Below are positions 15,075-21,272 of a DNA stretch of 25,274 nt, piece after piece. Every line of letters begins with the position of its first letter. The first letter of the stretch is position 1. Origin of the DNA: an uncultured Bacilli bacterium (GTDB lineage Bacteria; Bacillota_I; Bacilli_A; RF39; UBA660); assembly GCA_944363865.1 (NCBI GenBank), contig CALVVN010000029.1:1-25274 (forward strand), in the 5' to 3' direction. The translations under genes and the position numbers were made by a program. The notes below the pieces were generated by a model. It was not told the DNA's origin, searched no databases, and worked only from the letters and a program-made list of their open reading frames with translations.

Positions 15075-15222
15075 TCAGAAAACGATGTCTTCCGTAATAT
15101 TAGTTGTAGGCTTTATATTATTTAAGATAAAGAGGATATCTATATTTTATATCTAATATTACTTTCTTAATAAATTATTGTAGAATGTCTTTTTATTTTT
15201 TCCCTATATTATCACCTCCATT
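15051..15222 (-). ncRNA. Candidate structured small RNA downstream of the two-component genes
   Basis: About 170 bases without an ORF on the minus strand, between a promoter (15220-15249) and an intrinsic terminator (15051-15074). Features in order: GGAGGTGAT (15219-15211), complementary to the 16S 3' end, close to the expected 5' end and with no start codon at a usable distance; a perfect 10-bp long-range helix GTAATATTAG (15162-15153) / CTAATATTAC (15103-15094) with a 49-base interior; a 6-bp hairpin GAAGAC/GTTTTC (15092-15078); and the terminator stem. G-U pairs in the last two hairpins only work on this strand. It does not match an RNA family I recognise. It could instead be the 3' untranslated region of the kinase mRNA. 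Confidence 0.5.
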
Positions 15223-15260
15223 ATATCCAGTATATATTTTGTTTGTGAAAATATTGTGTA
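15220..15260 (-). promoter_or_regulatory. Candidate regulator-controlled promoter with 11-bp-spaced repeats (sRNA)
   Basis: Just after the kinase stop codon, minus strand: TACACA (15260-15255), 5 bases, TTCACA (15249-15244), 9 bases, TATACT (15234-15229). An alternative -10 TATAAT lies at 15225-15220, 18 bases from TTCACA. The layout matches that upstream of the response regulator (17349-17380). Two hexamers 11 bp apart are the typical operator of OmpR/PhoB-family regulators. Confidence 0.55.
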
Positions 15261-15263
15261 ATA

Positions 15264-16676
15264 TTAATGATTTTTTTGTGAGTTTACATTTTCTTTTGCT
15301 ATATCAAAATAAAACTTCGTTCCTTTTCCTTTTTTAGATTCAACGCCATAGTTCCATTTATGTTTCATAAGTATTGTCTTACATATTGACAAACCTAGCC
15401 CTGTTCCTATTTTGTTTCTTTGATGATTCTTTTCATTTTTATAATATTTATCCCATATAACATCTATCTCTTCAAGATCTATACCTTTTCCTGTATCTTT
15501 TATACTAACTCTATAAAATGTTTTGTTTTCTTTAATTTCAATTATTACTTTTTTATCTTTTCCAGTATAATTCACTGCGTTAGTTAGTAAGTTATATATC
15601 ACTTGCTCAATCTTTTTTTCATCAGCTTCTATAATTAATGGCTTGCTTCTTCTAAATATGAATTTATAATTTTCTGTTTCAACAAGTAATTGAAATCTCT
15701 TTAATATAGTTTTTATCTGTTCAGTTAAATCATATTGTGTTTTATTTAATATGTTTTTTCTTTCTTCATTTTTTGATAACTCTAGTAAATCATTAACTAA
15801 AATATTTAATCTGTCGGCTTCTTCAATTATTATGTTTAAGTTTTCTTTCTTTTTCTCTAAACTTTCATGATCTAAATCTCTGGTCATTTCTGCATAAGCT
15901 CTTATCATAGTTAATGGTGTCTTTAAATCATGGGATACGTTTGCCATTAAATCTCTTCTCAATTCATCTGTTTTTCCCATTTCAACTCTAGCGAGATTAA
16001 GCGCTTCTGCAAGTTTCTCTATTTCTTCTATATTGCTATCTGTGAATATTGGTGTATCGTAATTTCCTTCAGCAATTTTTTTAGCTCCATTGCTCATATC
16101 AATTATTGGTTTGCTTATGTTTCTTGATATGTAAAGTGCAACAATAAACGACGCTATATATACTATTATTGTTACATAAATAAGTTCTTGTTTAAGTATT
16201 ATTATACTTCTATCCATAGGCTCTAATGAAGCATTTATATATGCATTTGTGTTTTCATTTATTTTTAGGGCATATATTATTGTCTTGTTATTTAATTGTG
16301 GATTGTTTATGGTGTATGTTGCAGTTTGTTTATTTGAAGAAGTAAACTGTGTTTTGTAGTCTAATATATTTTCATCGCTTGTGTAATAAAGGCATCCGCG
16401 ATTCATGGCTTCTGATGTATACTCTATATTTCCATTTGTTACAATTTCTATACAAACATTGTTATCATATGAAAGTGCATTATAATATACATCACTTGAA
16501 TCTTTGTTGTATAATTCTAGAACATAATTTCCTATATCTTTCATACTATTTTTTGTAACCCATTCATAGTATGCGTTTAAAAATAATATTTGTAATACCC
16601 ATATAAAAAATAAAATAATCGTTAAAAATAATGCTAAGTAAACCCATATTTTAAATGCCAAACTATTTGTCTTCAA
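15264..16676 (-). CDS. Membrane sensor histidine kinase (PhoR-like)
   Basis: 470 residues: TM helix 1 (about 10-34), an extracytoplasmic domain (about 35-164) with two Cys (75, 95), TM helix 2 (about 165-184), HAMP (about 186-238), HisKA with SHDLKTPL (phosphorylated His249), and a HATPase domain with N box NLLTNAVNYTG, G1 DTGKGI, F box WDKYY and G2 GTGLGLSI. It should autophosphorylate and signal to the adjacent regulator. The reading frame overlaps the regulator by 14 bases and appears to start at TTG (16676) without a clear ribosome binding site, so translation may be coupled. The stimulus cannot be read from the sequence; the sensor domain is not one I recognise. Confidence 0.9.
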   Translation of the reverse strand: MKTNSLAFKIWVYLALFLTIILFFIWVLQILFLNAYYEWVTKNSMKDIGNYVLELYNKDSSDVYYNALSYDNNVCIEIVTNGNIEYTSEAMNRGCLYYTSDENILDYKTQFTSSNKQTATYTINNPQLNNKTIIYALKINENTNAYINASLEPMDRSIIILKQELIYVTIIVYIASFIVALYISRNISKPIIDMSNGAKKIAEGNYDTPIFTDSNIEEIEKLAEALNLARVEMGKTDELRRDLMANVSHDLKTPLTMIRAYAEMTRDLDHESLEKKKENLNIIIEEADRLNILVNDLLELSKNEERKNILNKTQYDLTEQIKTILKRFQLLVETENYKFIFRRSKPLIIEADEKKIEQVIYNLLTNAVNYTGKDKKVIIEIKENKTFYRVSIKDTGKGIDLEEIDVIWDKYYKNEKNHQRNKIGTGLGLSICKTILMKHKWNYGVESKKGKGTKFYFDIAKENVNSQKNH

Positions 16677-17331
16677 TGCTAAACTTATACCCTATTGATC
16701 TTACTGTTTGTATTAAATCCCTATATTGGCCTAAATTATGTCTTAGCATTTTTATATGTGTATCTACTGTTCTATCATCTCCATAAAAATCATATCCCCA
16801 TACATTTGCTAGTAATTGTTCTCTAGTTAATGCAACACCTTTATTATTTATAAAATATGTTAGTAAATCATATTCTTTAGGTGTTATTTTGATTATTTTA
16901 TTATCAATTTTTAATGTTCTACCTTTAATATCTAATTCTAATGTCTTATAGATATATTTATCAACAATTTTTTCATTTCTTTTTAAAATTGCTTTTACTC
17001 TAGCCATTAATTCTTTAGGACTAAATGGTTTTGTCACATAATCGTCTACTCCTAAATCAAAACTTGACAATTTATCTATTTCTTCTTTTCTAGCAGACAA
17101 CATTATAACTGGTATATCTTTTATTTCTTTTACTTTTTTTATTGTTTCAAAACCATCCATTTTTGGCATCATTATATCCAATATGATTAAATCTATATCA
17201 TTATTTTCATTTACTATATCTATTGCCTTTATTCCATTTTCCGCTTCAAATGTGCTGTATCCTTCATTTAAACAATATGTCTTTATGACATTTCTAATTA
17301 ATTCTTCGTCATCAACTATTAAAATCTTCAT
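16663..17331 (-). CDS. OmpR/PhoB-family response regulator
   Basis: 222 residues. The receiver domain (1-118) has acidic residues D7, D8, the phospho-acceptor D52 in ILDIMMPKMDG, Ser79 and K101 in DDYVTKPFSP. The C-terminal winged helix (about 128-220) contains ITPKEYDLLTYFINN and GDDRTVDTHIKMLRHNLG, typical of OmpR/PhoB DNA binding to direct repeats. The start at 17331 follows GAGAGGTGAG. It is first in the operon with its kinase. Upstream are two TTCACA hexamers 11 bp apart, resembling a PhoP/PhoB box, so autoregulation is likely. The regulon beyond this locus cannot be told from the window. Confidence 0.93.
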   Translation of the reverse strand: MKILIVDDEELIRNVIKTYCLNEGYSTFEAENGIKAIDIVNENNDIDLIILDIMMPKMDGFETIKKVKEIKDIPVIMLSARKEEIDKLSSFDLGVDDYVTKPFSPKELMARVKAILKRNEKIVDKYIYKTLELDIKGRTLKIDNKIIKITPKEYDLLTYFINNKGVALTREQLLANVWGYDFYGDDRTVDTHIKMLRHNLGQYRDLIQTVRSIGYKFSIEDK

Positions 17332-17348
17332 TACTCACCTCTCAACAT

Positions 17349-17380
17349 ATTATAAAAGTTTGTTGTGAACTTAATGTGAA
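17349..17380 (-). promoter_or_regulatory. Candidate autoregulated promoter of the response regulator
   Basis: Minus strand: TTCACA (17380-17375), TTAAG, TTCACA (17369-17364), 9 bases, TATAAT (17354-17349). There is no consensus -35 at 17 bases, which fits an activator-dependent promoter. The exact 11-bp repeat resembles the TTAACA-N5-TTAACA PhoP box. Confidence 0.6.
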
Positions 17381-17412
17381 AAAAGGAATAATTATTTGAA
17401 ATAATTTATTCC
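17379..17412 (-). terminator. Intrinsic terminator of trpS
   Basis: Minus strand GGAATAA (17412-17406) and TTATTCC (17391-17385) enclose an inner AT stem and are followed by a T run. The last codons of trpS and its TAA stop (17394-17392) form part of the hairpin. The T run abuts the regulator's upstream repeat. Confidence 0.85.
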
Positions 17413-18408
17413 CATATTATTTTTTACTCTATTTAGTGTCTGTGATGCTTTTTCTCTAGCTTTTTCTCCGCCACGATTTAATATTTCATACACTTCTTCT
17501 TTATGGTTTTCGTAGTATTTCCTTTTTTCTCTAATAGGTTTTAATATTTCTTCTATTACTTCTATTAAATATTTTTTTACTGTTACATCTCCTAACCCAC
17601 CTTTTTCATAGTGTTCTTTTAATTCTAGGTATTTTTCTCTATCTTTACATAATGCATCTAAATATATAAAAACTGGGTTTCCTTCTGTTTGTCCTGGATC
17701 TTCAATTTTTATATGATTAGGATCAGTATACATACTCATAACTTTTCTTGTGACTGTTTCTGTATCATCACTTAAATAAATGCAATTTCCTGCGCTTTTG
17801 CTCATCTTTTGTTTGCCGTCTGTTCCCGGTAATCTTCTAGCTCCTTTGCTGTCTGGTATAATGTACTGCGGCATCACTAATGTTTCTCCGTACGTTTTAT
17901 TGAAAGTATTAACTATTTCACAAACTTGCTCGAGTATCGGAATCTGGTCTTCTCCAACTGGAACCAAATTAGCATCAAATGCTGTTATATCAGCTGCTTG
18001 ACTTATTGGATATGTTAAAAAGCCAACTGGTATTGATAGACCAAATCCTCTTTGTTTAATTTCTTCTTTTATTGTGGGATTTCTTTTTAATCGCCCTAAA
18101 TTAACTAGGTTTAAATAATACATATTTAACTCTGTTAATTGTGGCACATCTGATTGTATGAAATATGTAGTCTTGTTTGGGTCTATTCCAACTGATAAAT
18201 TATCTATCGCTACTTCTATAACATTATCTACTATTTTTTTAGGATTTTTAGCATTATCAGTAAGTGCTTGTGTGTCTGCAATAAAAACATACATATCATA
18301 TTGTCCAGTGTTTTGCATTTCAACTCTATTTTTTAATGAACCTACATAATGGCCCAAATGTAATTTTCCTGTCGGTCTGTCTCCCGTTAGTACTATTTTT
18401 TTAGTCAT
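17392..18408 (-). CDS. trpS: Tryptophanyl-tRNA synthetase
   Basis: A 338-residue class Ic synthetase charging tRNA-Trp. The N-terminal GDRPTGKLHLGHYVGSL (8-24) holds the HIGH-like motif HLGH; the catalytic KMSKS is in KQKMSKSAGN. The GEDQIPILE segment and the C-terminal anticodon-binding helices are as expected. The ATG at 18408 gives the usual MTKKIVLTGDRPTG start and has AAGGAAGTG upstream; the frame extending to 18429 adds seven residues across that site. No T-box is visible; the gene appears to use an extended -10 promoter (18437-18445). It is divergent from tRNA-Met. Confidence 0.96.
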   Translation of the reverse strand: MTKKIVLTGDRPTGKLHLGHYVGSLKNRVEMQNTGQYDMYVFIADTQALTDNAKNPKKIVDNVIEVAIDNLSVGIDPNKTTYFIQSDVPQLTELNMYYLNLVNLGRLKRNPTIKEEIKQRGFGLSIPVGFLTYPISQAADITAFDANLVPVGEDQIPILEQVCEIVNTFNKTYGETLVMPQYIIPDSKGARRLPGTDGKQKMSKSAGNCIYLSDDTETVTRKVMSMYTDPNHIKIEDPGQTEGNPVFIYLDALCKDREKYLELKEHYEKGGLGDVTVKKYLIEVIEEILKPIREKRKYYENHKEEVYEILNRGGEKAREKASQTLNRVKNNMGINYFK

Positions 18409-18436
18409 GTACTTCACTTCCTTTTTCATAATATAA

Positions 18437-18445
18437 ATTATAGCA
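18437..18445 (-). promoter_or_regulatory. Extended -10 promoter of trpS
   Basis: TGC directly followed by TATAAT (18445-18437, minus strand), about 30 bases before the trpS start, with only a poor -35 (TTTAAA at 16 bases). Confidence 0.55.
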
Positions 18446-18495
18446 TTTTTAATTTGTTTTTAAAGTGATTATGTAAAATAATTTTATCAAAATGG

Positions 18496-18524
18496 TTGAA
18501 TTAAACAATATTTTATGGTATATT
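18496..18524 (+). promoter_or_regulatory. Promoter of tRNA-Met
   Basis: TTGAAT (18496-18501), 17 bases, TATATT (18519-18524), about 15 bases before the mature tRNA 5' end. Confidence 0.7.
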
Positions 18525-18538
18525 AAGTTCACTTTGAT

Positions 18539-18615
18539 GGCGATGTAGCTCAATTGGCTAGAGCGCACGGTTCATACCCGTGAGGTTGTGAGTTCGATCC
18601 TCACCGTCGCTACCA
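18539..18615 (+). tRNA. tRNA-Met (CAT), elongator
   Basis: A complete 77-base cloverleaf with encoded CCA. Anticodon stem CACGG/CCGTG with loop TTCATAC gives anticodon CAT. Sequence is very close to Bacillus elongator tRNA-Met; it lacks the initiator's unpaired 1-72 pair type and GGG/CCC anticodon stem. An intrinsic terminator follows at 18634. Confidence 0.95.
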
Positions 18616-18633
18616 ATTTTTAAAAGACTATAT

Positions 18634-18658
18634 CCAATCTTAACTAGATTGGTTTTTT
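18634..18658 (+). terminator. Intrinsic terminator of tRNA-Met
   Basis: CCAATCT (18634-18640), loop TAACT, AGATTGG (18646-18652), then six T. Perfect 7-bp stem. Confidence 0.9.
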
Positions 18659-18713
18659 ATTTTAATTAATTTTAAATATTAAGTAAAATTAAAAATATAT
18701 TAAGTTTGTTTTG

Positions 18714-18742
18714 TTGTATATTTATCTTTTATTTTGTATAAT
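18714..18742 (+). promoter_or_regulatory. Promoter of the diacylglycerol glycosyltransferase gene
   Basis: TTGTAT (18714-18719), 17 bases, TATAAT (18737-18742), 18 bases before the ATG, preceded by an AT-rich stretch (about 18659-18710) that could act as an UP element. Confidence 0.7.
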
Positions 18743-18760
18743 TTATTACAAGGAGTATTT

Positions 18761-19897
18761 ATGAAAAAAAAGATTTTAATTACTTACGGATCTTATGGCT
18801 CTGGGCATAAAACTATTGCTAATTACATTAAAAAATATTTAGAAGACAATTATGATTATGAAATTCGCGTATTTGATTTTACAAAGAATTCTAATTTAGT
18901 GGGAAGAATTGGTGTCAAGTTATTTGATTTTAATATAAAATATAGAACAAAGTTTTTGTTTAATCTTTCTTATGAATTAATGGATCATAGAATAACAACT
19001 ATAGGATTTAAAAGGTTTACTAAAAAGAGTTTTGACAATAATTATAATAGGAAGTTTATAACTGATTTTAAACCTGATATAACTATATCAACACATTTTT
19101 TTGGCAATAATTTGGTTTCTTATTATAATGATTTGGGATTAATTGATAGTAAAATCTTGACAATTATTACAGATTACAAGTCTCATCAATGGTGGATAAG
19201 TAATCATAAAAATGAAGATGGCTTTATTGTCGGAAATGAAATTGTAAAAAACGAATTAACTTCTATGGGGATTCCATCTAAAAAAGTTTATGTTTTTGGC
19301 TTACCAGTTAATCCTTGCGTTAGTGAAGGTTTGAAAGACAAAACGGAGGTTTTAAAAGAATACAAATTATCAGGCAAAAGGCCAATTTATTTGTTTTTTG
19401 GTGGTGGAAGCGTTGGAAGTATGGCTTATTTTGATTATTTTAAAATTATTGCTAAACAAAATTATGATATCGATTTAATATTTGTATGTGGTAAAAATGA
19501 TAAATTAAAACGTAAATGTGAATCTTATGTTAGAAGTAAAAAAATTAATAATGTTAAAGTTTTAGGATTTACGACTGATGTTTTCAATTTAATGCAAATT
19601 AGTGACGTTGTAATAAGTAAGGCTGGTGGCGCTACTGTAACTGAATGCTTGGAAATGAAAGTTCCTATGATAATTATTCCAGGATATGGTGGACAAGAGA
19701 AATATAATGAAAGGTTTATGGTTAAGAAAAGATTTGCCTTAAGGGCTAAAACCACTTATGGTTTAAAAAGATTGGTCAAAAAAACTTCTAGAAATACGTT
19801 AATACTTAAACGTATTAAAATGCGATTATTAAATAAAGATAAAAATGATTCAGTTAAATTAATTTGTGACTTGGTTAATAAGATGATAAAAAAATGA
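18761..19897 (+). CDS. Diacylglycerol glycosyltransferase (UgtP / MGDG synthase-like, GT28)
   Basis: 378 residues in the GT-B fold. The N-terminal MGDG-synthase domain begins ILITYGSYGSGHKTIA (the glycine-rich acceptor loop) and has ITDYKSHQWW near 135. The C-terminal GT28 domain has YLFFGGGSVGS, then VISKAGGATVTECLEMKVPM and GYGGQEKYNERF, which bind the UDP-sugar. Such enzymes add glucose or galactose to diacylglycerol at the cytoplasmic membrane face, giving glycolipids and anchors for lipoteichoic acid. The exact sugar and processivity cannot be read. The ATG at 18761 follows AAGGAGT. Its TGA stop lies in a terminator shared with the converging CofE-like gene. Confidence 0.85.
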   Translation: MKKKILITYGSYGSGHKTIANYIKKYLEDNYDYEIRVFDFTKNSNLVGRIGVKLFDFNIKYRTKFLFNLSYELMDHRITTIGFKRFTKKSFDNNYNRKFITDFKPDITISTHFFGNNLVSYYNDLGLIDSKILTIITDYKSHQWWISNHKNEDGFIVGNEIVKNELTSMGIPSKKVYVFGLPVNPCVSEGLKDKTEVLKEYKLSGKRPIYLFFGGGSVGSMAYFDYFKIIAKQNYDIDLIFVCGKNDKLKRKCESYVRSKKINNVKVLGFTTDVFNLMQISDVVISKAGGATVTECLEMKVPMIIIPGYGGQEKYNERFMVKKRFALRAKTTYGLKRLVKKTSRNTLILKRIKMRLLNKDKNDSVKLICDLVNKMIKK

Positions 19898-19918
19898 CTT
19901 TACAAAGAGTCATTTTTT
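19889..19918. terminator. Bidirectional terminator between convergent genes
   Basis: AAAAAATGACT (19889-19899), loop TTACAAAG, AGTCATTTTTT (19908-19918): a perfect 11-bp stem with T on the 3' side in both orientations. Stops of both genes overlap it (TGA 19895-19897 on plus; TAA 19919-19917 on minus). Confidence 0.92.
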
Positions 19919-21107
19919 AGTCTGCGTAATTTTTAAAATAATTCTTTATGTATACTACTGGTGTACCTTTGTCACCGCTTCCACTAGTTAAATCACAAAG
20001 CGATCCAATTAAGTCAACATATCTTCTAGGCGTAGTACCTTGTGTTTCTATTTTACCTTTCAGATTTTGTTCTTTTTCTTTTATTTCTTTTTTTATTGCT
20101 TCTGATAGTTCTTCTCCTTTTAATTTATTATATTTATTGTCAGAGAGATACTTTAATTTTAATTCGTTTGGGCTTCCTTCCAATCCTTTAGTATATGCGG
20201 GACTAACAACAGGATCGGCTAATTCCCATATTTTTCCAACAGGATCTTTAAATGCACCATCGCCGTATACCATCACTTCTACAGTTTTTCCTGTATGCTC
20301 TTTTATCATTTCTTGAACTTTGTTCACTAGTTCTTCACCGGCTCTTGGAAATAATTTTACTTTATCTTCAGTCGCACGATTTGAACCTAATAATCCATAC
20401 TTTTCATTATACCCACTGCCATTTATACTGTTATTTAAAATCTCATCTATTCCTACTACATTTGTATTTTGAATTTTTTTGATTTTTTCTTTTGTTTCTT
20501 CTCTAGAATGTATATCACATACCAGTATATTCTTAGTATATTTAGTTATCTCTTCTGGATTATTGCTCAAGATAAAATTAATTTCACAGTTTTCACTTGT
20601 GGCAACTTCTCTATAAAAATCTATCATATTTACACCGGTAAATATGTGTTTAAAGTCCCCAAATCTAGTCTTATATTCTTCTTCAGTAATTATATCTTTA
20701 TAAGGGTCTATATTATACTCAGCTAGTCTTTCTTTTTGTAAAATATCGTTTCCCACTTCATCACTCGGATAACTTAATAAACAAGTTATCTTTTCACTAG
20801 TTCTAGCAAACGCCTTTAATAAAACAGCAAACCTGTTTCTACTTAATATTGGAAATACAATCCCTATATGTTTTGTATCTATTTTGTTTCTTAAGTCTTC
20901 TGCTATTTGATCTATTGTTGCATAATTTCCTTCGCTAATTCCTACAACTGCCTCTGTGATTGCAATTATGTCTCTGTCTTCTATTTCAATGTTTTCTAAA
21001 TTACTAGCTTCAAGTACACTTTCAACAACTATGTTTGCTAAGTTATCTCCTTCTTTTATAATTGGAGTTCTTATTCCCATCACTATTGTTCCTAATTTAC
21101 TACTCAT
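19917..21107 (-). CDS. CofE-like protein (coenzyme F420-0:L-glutamate ligase family)
   Basis: A 396-residue protein that resembles the COG1478/CofE family found in many Firmicutes. Recognisable stretches are GTIVMGIRTPIIKEGDN at the N-terminus, IEDRDIIAITEAVVGISEGN (about 41-60), YGLLGSNRATEDKVKLFPR, VMVYGDGAFKDPVGKIWE and DLTSGSGDKGTPV near the end. True CofE adds glutamates to F420-0 with GTP. F420 is not expected in this kind of organism and no F420 gene is nearby, so the substrate is probably different. The start at 21107 has GGAGAG upstream and an extended -10 TGATATAAT (21135-21127). The name is recalled from family sequences and not verified. Confidence 0.65.
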   Translation of the reverse strand: MSSKLGTIVMGIRTPIIKEGDNLANIVVESVLEASNLENIEIEDRDIIAITEAVVGISEGNYATIDQIAEDLRNKIDTKHIGIVFPILSRNRFAVLLKAFARTSEKITCLLSYPSDEVGNDILQKERLAEYNIDPYKDIITEEEYKTRFGDFKHIFTGVNMIDFYREVATSENCEINFILSNNPEEITKYTKNILVCDIHSREETKEKIKKIQNTNVVGIDEILNNSINGSGYNEKYGLLGSNRATEDKVKLFPRAGEELVNKVQEMIKEHTGKTVEVMVYGDGAFKDPVGKIWELADPVVSPAYTKGLEGSPNELKLKYLSDNKYNKLKGEELSEAIKKEIKEKEQNLKGKIETQGTTPRRYVDLIGSLCDLTSGSGDKGTPVVYIKNYFKNYAD

Positions 21108-21126
21108 AACTCACTCTCCTATAGTA

Positions 21127-21135
21127 ATTATATCA
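21127..21135 (-). promoter_or_regulatory. Extended -10 promoter of the CofE-like gene
   Basis: TGA plus TATAAT (21135-21127, minus strand), 20 bases before the ATG, immediately downstream of the tRNA-Glu terminator. No good -35 is visible. Confidence 0.55.
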
Positions 21136-21148
21136 TATATTTTATATT

Positions 21149-21173
21149 AAAAAAAACACTAATTTATAGTGTT
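21149..21173 (-). terminator. Intrinsic terminator of the tRNA-Gln / gltX / tRNA-Glu unit
   Basis: Minus strand AACACTA (21173-21167), loop TAAAT, TAGTGTT (21161-21155), then eight T. It starts 12 bases after the tRNA CCA end. Confidence 0.9.
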
Positions 21174-21184
21174 GTTTGTATAAA

Positions 21185-21260
21185 TGGTGACCTGTACGGG
21201 ATTTGAACCCGTGAATGTCGCCTTGAGAGGGCGATGTGTTAACCATTTCACCAACAGGCC
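21185..21260 (-). tRNA. tRNA-Glu (CTC)
   Basis: A complete 76-base cloverleaf with encoded CCA. Anticodon stem TCGCC/GGCGA with loop CTCTCAA gives anticodon CTC (reads GAG). The body is very close to Bacillus tRNA-Glu(TTC). It lies 12 bases after the gltX stop and shares its transcript. Confidence 0.93.
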
Positions 21261-21272
21261 GATTTTGAATAC

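Noticed and set aside
15062..15097. Plus-strand ATG frame of 11 codons in the gap after valS
   Set aside because: No ribosome binding site, and it coincides with the terminator hairpin of the minus-strand transcript.
15051..15222. Idea that this gap is 6S RNA, SRP RNA, RNase P or tmRNA
   Set aside because: The conserved blocks of those RNAs are not visible and the length does not fit RNase P or tmRNA.
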